Shown piece after piece: positions 1 to 7,040 of a stretch of DNA of 12,141 nt. Below the pieces are notes generated by a model, which worked only from the letters and a program-made list of their open reading frames with translations, ran no database searches and was not told where the DNA came from. This DNA comes from F23-B02 sp045599385 (GTDB lineage: Bacteria > Bacillota > Clostridia > Oscillospirales > Oscillospiraceae). The DNA is taken from contig JAZRVW010000023.1 in NCBI GenBank assembly GCA_045599385.1, positions 1 to 12,141 of the forward strand, written 5' to 3'. Position 1 is the stretch's first letter. The number at the start of each line of letters is the position of its first letter. Position numbers and translations under genes: made by a program.

Positions 1-22
1 TTTCCTTAAGCCTTAAATCCAT
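1..22 (-). CDS. Partial gene start, possible HTH regulator (runs off left edge)
   Basis: Only seven codons are visible, reading MDLRLKE, before the gene leaves the window. The start is supported by a strong GGAGG (on the minus strand) 8 bases before the ATG and by a promoter at 55-83. The peptide resembles the usual opening of XRE-type helix-turn-helix regulators (MDLRLKELRE...), but seven residues cannot prove this. The existence of a gene is likely; its identity is a guess. Confidence 0.5.
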
Positions 23-54
23 TATGGACACCTCCGTTTTGTATGTCTGCTAAA

Positions 55-83
55 ATATTAACACTAAATACTGTGGATTTCAA
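55..83 (-). promoter_or_regulatory. Sigma-A type promoter for the gene leaving the left edge
   Basis: On the minus strand there is TTGAAA (78-83), a 17-base spacer and TAATAT (55-60). Transcription would start near base 48, giving a leader of about 25 nt with a GGAGG ribosome binding site. The geometry is ideal and the position relative to the ATG at 20-22 fits well. Confidence 0.65.
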
Positions 84-138
84 GCAAAATGTTCGCCTGT
101 GTACAACAAAATGCGAAGATGTCCACACGGAACGCACA

Positions 139-327
139 TTAGAACATGCCGGGAATACCATCTACGTAAATCCGCATTTCCTCCTTGGAATTAATGTCCT
201 TTGTGCCGTCGATTACCGCCTGCTGCTGCTTTTCTGTTAAAGCGGAAAAGCTGTTATAGGCGGTCGGATTCTGCAGCAGAGCCATTCCCAATCCCATGGG
301 TATATCGGCTCCGTATTTTTTGTCCAT
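139..327 (-). CDS. Small 62-residue conserved protein, OmdA/YdeI-tail-like
   Basis: The start at 325-327 is chosen because GAGGTG lies 7 bases upstream on the minus strand. The frame is open further upstream, but only by running back through the terminator hairpin. The product (MDKKYGADIPMGLGMALLQN...) has no signal peptide or membrane segment and should be a small helical cytosolic protein. Its pattern (P-x-G-x-G-x-A-L-x-x-N-P, then F-S-x-L-T-x-x-x-x-Q, then S-K-E-E-M) matches small clostridial hypothetical proteins. It also resembles the C-terminal helical module of the YdeI/OmpD-associated (OmdA) family, where similar residues follow the main domain. Biochemical function is unknown. It lies 34 bases past the terminator at 361-412. 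Its own promoter is weak at best (TAATAT at 344-349 with a poor -35), so readthrough from the lipoprotein gene is possible. Confidence 0.75.
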   Translation of the reverse strand: MDKKYGADIPMGLGMALLQNPTAYNSFSALTEKQQQAVIDGTKDINSKEEMRIYVDGIPGMF

Positions 328-360
328 AATTATCACCTCAGATATATTATCCTCCGTGAT

Positions 361-412
361 TAAAAAATTAAACGGTGCATTTTGGGCGGCGCTCGCCCAT
401 TGATGCACCGTT
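361..412 (-). terminator. Rho-independent terminator of the lipoprotein gene
   Basis: A 10-bp perfect stem (AACGGTGCAT at 371-380 pairing with 403-412) is extended inside by GGGCG/CGCCC (384-388 with 394-398). On the minus strand the hairpin starts 4 bases after the lipoprotein stop codon and is followed by a T-rich run (complement of 361-370). Confidence 0.9.
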
Positions 413-416
413 AAAA

Positions 417-2498
417 TTATGCGAGTTCCTTGAAGCAGACGGAAGCCGGCTGACCGTTGACGGTCCACTGTCCCATTGTATCCTTTGCAATGGAAAGAAC
501 TCCGCTTACTCCTGCGGCTGTTGAAACCTTAACATAGCTTGAGCCGTCGGTTGCTTTGAGCTGCAGCGCTGTGTTGGCGGGAATTGAGGTTCCGTCCTTG
601 AGTGCCATGGCAACGGTTGTTGTGACGGTTTCGTCGCCATCAAAGATATATTCAAAGCCGTTCATAACAGCAAGGCAATTTGCTGATAAATCGTAGTAAT
701 AGGCAACGTTTGCGGAATGATGTCCGAGAACATCAAGCTCCGCAAGAGCAAACAGACGGTTGCCGTTAAATTCGTTTACTGCGCCGGGAATTGCTTCACC
801 AGCGACTGCAAGCTTTTCGCTGAAGAGATAGCAGTAAGTGACTGATTCGCCGCTTTCAAGCTTGCCGCTGAGGTAAAGCTCCATCATGCCGTCGCCGTTG
901 AGGTCATACAGACGAAGAACGGCATCGGATTTAATTTCCGTTGCGGCGGATTCGCTATCGACTGCAAGGGAAACGGCGTCACCGCTCTGAAGCTTGATGC
1001 TTTCCTCGGCGCCGTCACCGTTGAGGTCATAGCTGATTGAACCGTTTACAACAATGCCTTCGTTGCCGCCTTCAAGGTCCATAATAAGCAGACCGCTGTT
1101 TGCGGTATCGGCGGAAACAAGAAGCTTTCTCACGGTGCCGTCGGGGCAGGTGAAGCTTACAATAAGGTCAGGGGAGCTCTCGGCAGGGGCGCGGTTTATT
1201 GCAATTGCGGCACCGCGCATCATATCGCTGCAGAAAATAATCTGACGGTCAAGTGTGAAGCTTCCTGTGTCGGCGTTGTATTTGCCGGTATATACGTTAA
1301 TGTCGTAAACATTGCCTGCGGCGGTCATTACCATGGAATTGATGCTTGTGTCGGGTGAGTCGCCGATAAGATTCAGCGCAGAAATATCAATATTCTTTGA
1401 AAGCTGCAGTGCTATGTTGCCGTAGTCACCTTCGAGCTCTGCGGGGAAATAATCCTCCTTCAGCACGTCGGTGAGGTCTTCATAAGGAATAACAAACTCG
1501 TAGAAGTTTGTGGAAATATCACCGGGATTTGCGGCGATGACAAGACCTTCGGAGCTGAAGTACCAGTGCCCGTCGGAAATGAGGGCGCGGATATTGTCGG
1601 TGTAGCCTTCAACGAAAATCATGCTTTCGGTGAGGAAACGTTCTTCCTCGGTGGTGGCTACCAGCACACGCTCGGCACAGTAATCGGTGAATTTATCTGC
1701 ATCGACCGCAATATCGCTGATGCTGAGCTCTGCACCGGTCTGGGAGTTAAAGTTATGGGTAACGATGGACAGCTCTGTTATGCTTCCGTGATTGGTGCGG
1801 TCTGCCATACGGAAGGAGAGCACAGCGCTGTCGCCGCGCATTACGCGTACTGTTCTGTTCATGCTGAAGGGTTCAAGGGCGGGAGTTGCGCCATCCTCAA
1901 TGCCTTTTTCGTAGGCTTCCTTGCTTGCGTTGTACTGCTCACCGCAGAAGGTGTCATTATATGCGCCGATTGCTGTGTTTATGGCTTTGGCGGCATCGGG
2001 GCGTGCAGGCATGGAGACCGATGCGGACATGACGGAAACATCGGCAGAGGGGGAAGCATCGGTATAGCTTACAAATATATCGCCGCCGCTGGTAAACGCC
2101 TGACCCTCGTAGAGTATATGATGGTCTTCGGTAATGACAAGGTTGTACTTAGCCATGTTGGAGAAGTCATCTTTGAAGGAGCCTTCTGCAATGATGTCAA
2201 GGTTTTCATCAAAGGCGCAGACGGTGTATTTGATTTCTGCAGGGTCTTTGCCCTCTGCTGCATCGCCGGCAAAGTCAAAATGAAGCACTGTGCCCTGTTC
2301 AAGCGGGCTTTCGCCATCGGCATTGGTGCTGGACTCGGAACCGCTGTCCGTTGCACACGAAACAGTATAGACGTCATCTGCTTCTACGGTAATGAAAATT
2401 CCGCAGTCGCGCTCCTTTTCGTCACCGTCGCCGGAGCCGCAGGCGCAGAGAGTGAATATCATTGCAATCGCAAGTATTGCGGCAAATAATTTGCGCAT
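417..2498 (-). CDS. Lipoprotein with DUF4163/DUF3298 (PdaC/RsiV-like), DxNxDG repeats and SH3-like tail
   Basis: A 693-residue exported lipoprotein. Residues 1-19 are a signal peptide ending in the lipobox L17-C18-A19-C20, so C20 would be lipidated and the protein held on the outer face of the membrane. Residues about 145-250 resemble DUF4163 and residues about 250-350 resemble DUF3298; note NFYEFVIPYEDLTDVL at 331-346. This pair is known from PdaC-type deacetylases and the anti-sigma factor RsiV, but no deacetylase catalytic domain is seen here. Two acidic calcium-loop-like motifs follow, DLNGDGAEE (491-499) and DLNGDGMME (532-540), as in FG-GAP/EF-hand-like modules. Residues about 640-690 (SSYVKVSTAAGVSGVL) look like a bacterial SH3 domain. 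The gene appears to be transcribed alone, with promoter at 2542-2550 and terminator at 361-412. The start is set by AGGAGG 8 bases upstream. A role in sensing or binding the cell wall is inference. Confidence 0.85.
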   Translation of the reverse strand: MRKLFAAILAIAMIFTLCACGSGDGDEKERDCGIFITVEADDVYTVSCATDSGSESSTNADGESPLEQGTVLHFDFAGDAAEGKDPAEIKYTVCAFDENLDIIAEGSFKDDFSNMAKYNLVITEDHHILYEGQAFTSGGDIFVSYTDASPSADVSVMSASVSMPARPDAAKAINTAIGAYNDTFCGEQYNASKEAYEKGIEDGATPALEPFSMNRTVRVMRGDSAVLSFRMADRTNHGSITELSIVTHNFNSQTGAELSISDIAVDADKFTDYCAERVLVATTEEERFLTESMIFVEGYTDNIRALISDGHWYFSSEGLVIAANPGDISTNFYEFVIPYEDLTDVLKEDYFPAELEGDYGNIALQLSKNIDISALNLIGDSPDTSINSMVMTAAGNVYDINVYTGKYNADTGSFTLDRQIIFCSDMMRGAAIAINRAPAESSPDLIVSFTCPDGTVRKLLVSADTANSGLLIMDLEGGNEGIVVNGSISYDLNGDGAEESIKLQSGDAVSLAVDSESAATEIKSDAVLRLYDLNGDGMMELYLSGKLESGESVTYCYLFSEKLAVAGEAIPGAVNEFNGNRLFALAELDVLGHHSANVAYYYDLSANCLAVMNGFEYIFDGDETVTTTVAMALKDGTSIPANTALQLKATDGSSYVKVSTAAGVSGVLSIAKDTMGQWTVNGQPASVCFKELA

Positions 2499-2541
2499 AA
2501 TAAAACCTCCTGAGAGTTTTTATACAATTTTACATTTGCAA

Positions 2542-2550
2542 ATTATAACA
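2542..2550 (-). promoter_or_regulatory. Extended -10 promoter of the lipoprotein gene
   Basis: On the minus strand the sequence is TGTTATAAT, a perfect -10 hexamer (2542-2547) with the TGn extension at 2548-2550. The region 16-18 bases upstream has only a poor -35 (TGGAAT or ATGGAA), as is usual for extended -10 promoters. The predicted start near 2535 gives a leader of about 37 nt. Confidence 0.6.
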
Positions 2551-2599
2551 TACATACTGTTTAAATTCCATAGTTTGTGAAAAAAGTTTACATAATTGT

Positions 2600-2634
2600 A
2601 AAAAAGGCTCACACGCGGTAGCGTGTGAGCCTTT
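2600..2634 (-). terminator. Rho-independent terminator of the hydrogenase operon
   Basis: A perfect 14-bp stem (2603-2616 with 2621-2634) closes a 4-base loop. On the minus strand it is followed by six T residues. It begins 11 bases after the hydA stop codon and ends the hydC-hydB-hydA transcript. Confidence 0.95.
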
Positions 2635-2645
2635 GGAAAAATTTA

Positions 2646-4331
2646 TCAGTGCTTTCCGTGGTCGGGGTAGTGAATGTGGAGCAGCTCGTGAGCTCTGCCG
2701 TTAAGCAGCTTGTAAACGCTGTCAAGAGCGGGGTTCTGCTCGGAGGACTTGAGCTGGCACTCTTCGTCGGCAGCAAACAGACCGTCGTTGCGTTCTGCCT
2801 TGCGGGCGTTGCACGCAGGAGGCTGACCGCCGCCGCCGATGCAGCCGTTGGGGCAGGCCATAACCTCGATAAAGTGGAAGAACTCTTCGCCCTTTTCGAC
2901 CTTCTCGATAAGCTTGTCGGCATTGCCGAGACCGCTTACAACCGCAATCTTAAGAGTTACATCGCCTGCGGTTACTTCAAACGCCTTGATGCCGTCAAGA
3001 CCGCGGACACCGCATTCAGCAACCTTAGCGACTGCTTCGTCTGTGATTGCACCGATGACGTGGCGGATAACCGCCTCGGTAACGCCGCCGGTTACACCAA
3101 AGATGACACCTGCGCCGGTGTAGGGAGCAAAGGGCTCATCGGGAGCGGTGTCGGGGAGATTTACAAAGTCAATGCCGGCTTCCTTAATCATGCGCACCAG
3201 TTCCTGAGAGGTAATGACAAGGTCAATCAGACGCTCGCCGTCCTTCTCCAGCTCGGGACGCTTTGCCTCAGCCTTCTTTGCGGTGCAGGGCATTGCGGCA
3301 ACAGAGAAGATTTCCTCGTCCTCGTCTGCAAACTGCTGACGGATAAGTGCGCCGAACATTTCCATGGGTGAACCGCAGGTGGAAACCTGAGGCATCAGAT
3401 GGGGGTGCTTGTTCTCAACGTGCTTAATCCAGCCGGGGCAGCAGGAGGTGAACATGGGGAGCTTTGCGCCGGTTTTGAGCTTCTCAAGGAACTCTGCTGA
3501 CTCTTCCATAATGGTTAGGTCAGCGGTGAGGGAGGTATCGAATACATAGTCAACACCCATGCGCTTGAGTGCGGTTGTAATCTTGCCCATTACGGGAACG
3601 GTTGCGGGGATTCCGAACTCTTCGCCGACACCGACACGGACTGCGGGAGCAACCTGAACGGCGACCTTCTTGCCGCTGTCATGGATTGCCTTCCACATCT
3701 GAGAAACCTCGTTCTTTACGGTGATGGCACCTGTGGGGCAGACTGCCGCGCACTGACCGCAGCCGACACAGTTGGTGTCCTTGAGTTTCAGACCGAAGCC
3801 GCAGCCTACATAGGTTTCAAAGCCGCGGTTGGCAAAGTCGATGGCGTGGATATTCTGAATTTCGGAGCAGACTCTTACGCATTTGCCGCAGAGAATGCAC
3901 TTGGAGGGGTCACGAACGATAGAGGGTGAGGAGTCGTCGATGGGCAGCTTGCAGTAGTTGTTTGCAAAGCGGACTTCATGTACGCCGTAACGGTTTGCGT
4001 ACTCCTGCAGCTTGCACTTGCCGGACTTGTCGCAGGTGGCACATTCGTTTCTGTGGCTTGCCAGCAGAAGCTCAATGATGCTCTGGCGGTATTTTCTTAC
4101 CTTTGCCGTGTTGGTCTTGATGACCATGCCGTCCTTGGGAATGATGGTGCATGCAGCTTCGATGCCGCCGCGATCATTTTCAACAACGCAGAGACGGCAG
4201 CCGCCGTAGATGGAGAGGTTTTCGCAGTAGCAGAGATTGGGGATATCAATGCCGTTTGCCTTTGCAACTTCAAGAACGTTGCGGGCATTTTCAAATTCAC
4301 AGCTGATGCCGTCAATAAACATAGTCTTCAT
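2646..4331 (-). CDS. hydA: [FeFe] hydrogenase catalytic subunit, electron-bifurcating HydA/HndD type
   Basis: This 561-residue protein is the H2-forming subunit of the HydABC complex. Cofactor ligands are visible in order. The N-terminal [2Fe-2S] domain has C34, C45, C48 and C61. The His-Cys [4Fe-4S] site has H93, C97, C100 and C106. Two further [4Fe-4S] clusters use C145/C148/C151 with C198 and C188/C191/C194 with C155. The H-cluster motifs are all intact: L1 TSCCPGW (295-301), L2 MPCTAKKAE (347-355) and L3 EVMACPNGCIGGGGQP (489-504). C297 is the expected proton-relay cysteine. The length is slightly below HndD-type proteins (about 580) and shorter than Thermotoga HydA. The start has AAGGAGG 9 bases upstream, located inside the end of hydB, with 4 bases between the hydB stop and this ATG. 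The HydE/F/G maturases it needs are not in the window. Confidence 0.97.
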   Translation of the reverse strand: MKTMFIDGISCEFENARNVLEVAKANGIDIPNLCYCENLSIYGGCRLCVVENDRGGIEAACTIIPKDGMVIKTNTAKVRKYRQSIIELLLASHRNECATCDKSGKCKLQEYANRYGVHEVRFANNYCKLPIDDSSPSIVRDPSKCILCGKCVRVCSEIQNIHAIDFANRGFETYVGCGFGLKLKDTNCVGCGQCAAVCPTGAITVKNEVSQMWKAIHDSGKKVAVQVAPAVRVGVGEEFGIPATVPVMGKITTALKRMGVDYVFDTSLTADLTIMEESAEFLEKLKTGAKLPMFTSCCPGWIKHVENKHPHLMPQVSTCGSPMEMFGALIRQQFADEDEEIFSVAAMPCTAKKAEAKRPELEKDGERLIDLVITSQELVRMIKEAGIDFVNLPDTAPDEPFAPYTGAGVIFGVTGGVTEAVIRHVIGAITDEAVAKVAECGVRGLDGIKAFEVTAGDVTLKIAVVSGLGNADKLIEKVEKGEEFFHFIEVMACPNGCIGGGGQPPACNARKAERNDGLFAADEECQLKSSEQNPALDSVYKLLNGRAHELLHIHYPDHGKH

Positions 4332-4335
4332 CTGC

Positions 4336-6216
4336 TTATACCTCCTTGATAGCCTGCTTGGGACAGCCTACTTTACATACGCGGCACTTGATGCACTTCG
4401 AATTGTCGATGCTGTGCGGACGTCTCAGCATGCCGGTAATAGCGCCGGTGGGGCAGTCGCGGGCGCACTTGGTGCAGCCGATGCACTTGGTGGGGTCAAC
4501 CCACAGCTTGCACAGAGCCTTACATACGCCGGCGGGGCACTTGCCGTTGACATGGGCGACGTACTCGTCCTTGAAGTATTTAAGGGTACTCATTACGGGA
4601 TTAGTGGCGTTCTTGCCCAGACCGCAGAGTGAGCAGGCTTTAACAACGCCGGCAAGCTCCTGAAGCATATCAATGTCTTCCATGCTGCCTTCGCCCCTGG
4701 TGAGACGCTCAAGAATTGAAAGAATGTTGGGGATACCCTCGCGGCAGGCGGTGCATTTGCCGCAGGATTCCTTCTTGGAGAAGTCGGTGAAGAAGCGTGC
4801 AATCTCGACCATGCAGGTATCGTTGCCCATGACAACCAGACCGCCGGAGCCGATGATAGCGCCGATTTTCTTTGTGGAGTCGAAGTCCAGAGGAATGTCG
4901 AGCTGGTCAGTAGTAAGGCAGCAGCCTGCGGGACCGCCTACCTGAACGGCCTTGAACTCGCCGTCCTTAACGCCGCCGCCGATTTCAAAGACTATTTCTC
5001 TGAGGGTGGTGCCCATGGGAACTTCGATAAGACCGGTGTTCTTGATATTACCTGCAAGTGAGAATACCTTTGTACCCGTATTACCCTCACTGCCGATGCC
5101 TGAGTACCACTCGGCACCGTTGAGAATGATTTCGGGAACGTTTGCAAAGGTTTCAACGTTGTTCAGCGAGGTGGGAACGTCAAACAGACCCTTATCAACA
5201 CTTCTGGGGGGCTTGGTTCTGGGCATGCCGCGGTTGCCTTCGATGGAGGCCTGCATTGCGGAGCCTTCGCCGCAGACGAATGCGCCTGCGCCCTTTACGA
5301 TGCGGAGATGGAAGCTCTTGTCGGAGCCGAGAATGTTGTCACCCAGCAGACCGTATTCGGTTGCTGACTTGATTGCCATGCCCAGTCTCTTGACAGCCAG
5401 AGGATACTCGGCACGGACATAGATAACGCCCTGCTCGGCACCGCAGGCGATACCTGCGATAATCATACCCTCAATCATCTTGTGGGGGTCGCCTTCCATG
5501 ACGGAGCAGTCCATGAATGCACCGGGGTCGCCCTCGTCACCGTTGCAGACGATGTACTTGAGAGGTGCTTCCTTATGGGCAGCGACCTGAGACCACTTTT
5601 TACCTGCGGGGAAGCCTGCGCCGCCGCGGCCGCGGAGACCGGAGGCGGTGACCTCTGCAATGATTTCGTCGGGAGTCATATCAAATATTGCCTTTTCAAC
5701 GGCTGAGTAGCCGCCGACTGCAAGGTACTCCTCGATAGACTCAGAATCAATGTGACCGCAGTTGTTAAGCACTATTCTGGTCTGCTTCTTGTAGAAGGGG
5801 ATATCCTCCTGCTTCTCGTATGCAGTACCGTCGGAGGTGTGGTAAACCAGCTTGTCGATGACTTCACCGCCAATGATGGTCTGATCGATGATGTCAGCGC
5901 AATCCTCGGGTTTAACTCTGGTGTAGAGAATGCCTTCCGGTTCAATGCGGATCAGGGGTGCCAGCTCGCAGATGCCGTGGCAGCCGCAGGTTTTGACACC
6001 AACAAGCTCACTGTGGTCAACATGACCGTCCAGAGAAACCTGAATGTTCAGTCCGCGGTTCTTCATTTCCTTTACGAGCTCTTCATAGATTTTTGCGGAG
6101 CCGCTGGCGGTACAGCCGGAGCCGCCGCAGACAAGAATTTTCTTGCTCTGAGCGTCAAGAAGCTGCTTGAAATCGCTGCGGACCTGGACGAGTTCTTCAC
6201 GGTTGGTCAGTTTCAT
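4336..6216 (-). CDS. hydB: Bifurcating hydrogenase NAD/FMN subunit HydB (NuoF/HndC-like)
   Basis: A 626-residue flavin- and NAD(H)-binding subunit where electron bifurcation is thought to take place. The N-terminal thioredoxin-like [2Fe-2S] domain has C30, C35, C79 and C83. The NuoF core carries GRGGAGFPAGKKW (196-208) for FMN/NADH binding, NGDEGDPGAFMD (225-236) and the segment GAGAFVCGEGSAM (309-321), where NuoF proteins usually have GEETA. The NuoF [4Fe-4S] cluster ligands are C485, C488, C491 and C531. A C-terminal two-cluster ferredoxin domain has C578/C581/C584/C588 and C608/C611/C614/C618. This three-part layout is typical of HydB and HndC and distinguishes them from respiratory NuoF. 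The start codon overlaps the hydC stop as ATGA (6213-6216), which implies translational coupling, and AAAGGAGG lies 10 bases upstream. Confidence 0.97.
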   Translation of the reverse strand: MKLTNREELVQVRSDFKQLLDAQSKKILVCGGSGCTASGSAKIYEELVKEMKNRGLNIQVSLDGHVDHSELVGVKTCGCHGICELAPLIRIEPEGILYTRVKPEDCADIIDQTIIGGEVIDKLVYHTSDGTAYEKQEDIPFYKKQTRIVLNNCGHIDSESIEEYLAVGGYSAVEKAIFDMTPDEIIAEVTASGLRGRGGAGFPAGKKWSQVAAHKEAPLKYIVCNGDEGDPGAFMDCSVMEGDPHKMIEGMIIAGIACGAEQGVIYVRAEYPLAVKRLGMAIKSATEYGLLGDNILGSDKSFHLRIVKGAGAFVCGEGSAMQASIEGNRGMPRTKPPRSVDKGLFDVPTSLNNVETFANVPEIILNGAEWYSGIGSEGNTGTKVFSLAGNIKNTGLIEVPMGTTLREIVFEIGGGVKDGEFKAVQVGGPAGCCLTTDQLDIPLDFDSTKKIGAIIGSGGLVVMGNDTCMVEIARFFTDFSKKESCGKCTACREGIPNILSILERLTRGEGSMEDIDMLQELAGVVKACSLCGLGKNATNPVMSTLKYFKDEYVAHVNGKCPAGVCKALCKLWVDPTKCIGCTKCARDCPTGAITGMLRRPHSIDNSKCIKCRVCKVGCPKQAIKEV

Positions 6217-6692
6217 ACTCCTTCAGCCTCCTTTAATTCAGAGATGAGTCTGCGTGCTTTTTCGGGAGTCATTGCGGGGTGAACAATGTCATTGACGGTG
6301 CAGACGGGAGCAAGACCGCAGGCACCGAGACAGGCGACACGTTCAATTGTGAACAGTCCGTCGGCGGATATGTGGTCCTTGGGGGTAAGTCCGGTGGCAT
6401 CGTAAAGAGCCTCCTGAACATCGTCGGACTTGCGCACGTGACATGCGGTACCATTGCAGCACTTGATTATGTACTTGCCCTTTTCGGTAAGGGAGAAGTT
6501 TTCATAGAAAGTGGCAACACCGTACAGAGCAGCGGCTGAGATTCCCAGCTTATCGGCAACGTAGCGCAGAGACTCTTCGGGAAGGTAGCGATACTCTCCC
6601 TGAATTGCCTGCATTATGGCGATAGAGGAACTCTTGTCGTAATGGTTCTGTTCCAGCACGGAATCAATGAATCCGTAGTCTACTTTTGTCAT
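6213..6692 (-). CDS. hydC: Bifurcating hydrogenase [2Fe-2S] subunit HydC (NuoE/HndA-like)
   Basis: A 159-residue NuoE-like protein and the first gene of the hydrogenase operon. The [2Fe-2S] thioredoxin-fold ligands are C79 and C84 (CNGTAC) and C121 and C125 (CLGAC). The N-terminal half is the helical NuoE region (Y-R-Y-L-P-E-E-S-L, then LYGVATFYENF). In the HydABC complex this subunit sits next to HydB and helps pass electrons near the FMN site. The start is supported by AAGGA 8 bases upstream on the minus strand. The gene is preceded by a 348-base control region carrying a Rex-type operator and is shared head to head with a Crp/Fnr-family regulator. Confidence 0.96.
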   Translation of the reverse strand: MTKVDYGFIDSVLEQNHYDKSSSIAIMQAIQGEYRYLPEESLRYVADKLGISAAALYGVATFYENFSLTEKGKYIIKCCNGTACHVRKSDDVQEALYDATGLTPKDHISADGLFTIERVACLGACGLAPVCTVNDIVHPAMTPEKARRLISELKEAEGV

Positions 6693-6740
6693 TTATTTCA
6701 TCCTTTCCTTGAGCAAATTTGCGAAAATAATATTTGCTTA

Positions 6741-6769
6741 ATTATAAGTTAATCACTATTTTTTTTTCA
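6741..6769 (-). promoter_or_regulatory. Candidate proximal promoter of hydCBA
   Basis: On the minus strand a perfect TATAAT (6741-6746) has a poor -35 (TGAAAA at 6764-6769) with a 17-base spacer that includes an A tract. The predicted start near 6734 would give a leader of about 42 nt, and the Rex-type site would lie just upstream of the -35. This is weaker than the distal candidate at 6909-6936, and both may be used. Confidence 0.4.
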
Positions 6770-6778
6770 TGTAAAGTA

Positions 6779-6796
6779 TTGTTAAGCGTTTAACAA
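6779..6796. promoter_or_regulatory. Rex-type redox operator
   Basis: A perfect inverted repeat TTGTTAA-GCGT-TTAACAA, with 7-bp arms and a 4-base spacer. This equals the consensus described for Rex in Clostridia (TTGTTAA-N4-TTAACAA). Rex is a repressor that leaves DNA when NADH/NAD+ rises, and hydrogenase operons are known targets. The site lies between the distal and proximal candidate promoters of hydCBA. No rex gene is in the window. Confidence 0.85.
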
Positions 6797-6908
6797 ACGA
6801 GGCAAAATGCCAATTATTTGACCAACCATACACACCGTGTTTCAATGCATATAAAATACAAAAAATCTTTGTGTAATATATCAGAATGTGGCTAAATAAA
6901 TAGTGCAG

Positions 6909-6936
6909 ATTATACAAATTGAGATTAAAATGTCAA
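6909..6936 (-). promoter_or_regulatory. Consensus promoter reading toward hydCBA
   Basis: On the minus strand the sequence is TTGACA (6931-6936), a 16-base spacer and TATAAT (6909-6914). Both hexamers match the sigma-A consensus perfectly. The predicted start near 6902 gives a leader of about 210 nt before hydC and places the Rex-type operator roughly 105-125 nt inside the transcript. Confidence 0.7.
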
Positions 6937-6945
6937 GCTTTGACA
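6931..6945. promoter_or_regulatory. Palindrome built from two back-to-back -35 boxes
   Basis: The sequence is TGTCAA-GCT-TTGACA. The left arm is the -35 box of the leftward hydCBA promoter read on the minus strand. The right arm is a perfect -35 box reading rightward, with TATTTT after 16 bases (6962-6967). Polymerases could not occupy both at once. The inverted repeat could also be a protein-binding site; the sequence does not decide between these. Confidence 0.55.
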
Positions 6946-6969
6946 AAATATTATTTTTTAATATTTTTC

Positions 6970-6997
6970 TTGAAAAAACTAGCGAAAGTGATATTAT
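6970..6997 (+). promoter_or_regulatory. Extended -10 promoter of the Crp/Fnr-family gene
   Basis: TTGAAA (6970-6975), a 16-base spacer and TATTAT (6992-6997), with the TGA extension at 6989-6991. The predicted start is near 7004, only a few bases before the palindrome at 7009-7024. It fits the gene better than the upstream TTGACA/TATTTT pair. Confidence 0.6.
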
Positions 6998-7008
6998 AAC
7001 AATATAAA

Positions 7009-7024
7009 TGTCTCAACTGAGACA
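7009..7024. promoter_or_regulatory. Palindromic operator in the leader of the Crp/Fnr-family gene
   Basis: TGTCTCA-AC-TGAGACA is a perfect inverted repeat with 7-bp arms. Read as TGTCT-N6-AGACA it has the half-site spacing of Crp-family sites (TGTGA-N6-TCACA). It lies at the predicted transcription start and 17 bases before the ATG, just upstream of the GGGAG ribosome binding site. That position suits autorepression by the encoded regulator, which is inference. A small RNA hairpin is the alternative. Confidence 0.6.
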
Positions 7025-7040
7025 AATGGGAGAATGAAAA

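Noticed and set aside
43..240. Open frame of 65 codons on the plus strand
   Set aside because: There is no ribosome binding site. It overlaps the leftward promoter at 55-83 and the antisense of the 62-residue gene, and the product looks random.
1566..2489. Long open frame of 307 codons on the plus strand
   Set aside because: It is antisense to the lipoprotein gene, which has a signal peptide, lipobox, ribosome binding site, promoter and terminator. The translated product is low-complexity and resembles no family.
2625..3371. Open frame of 248 codons on the plus strand
   Set aside because: It is antisense to hydA, whose H-cluster motifs are intact, and starts inside the hydA terminator region.
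6801..6811. GGCA-AAA-TGCC inverted repeat
   Set aside because: The arms are only 4 bp, which is expected by chance in a region this size.
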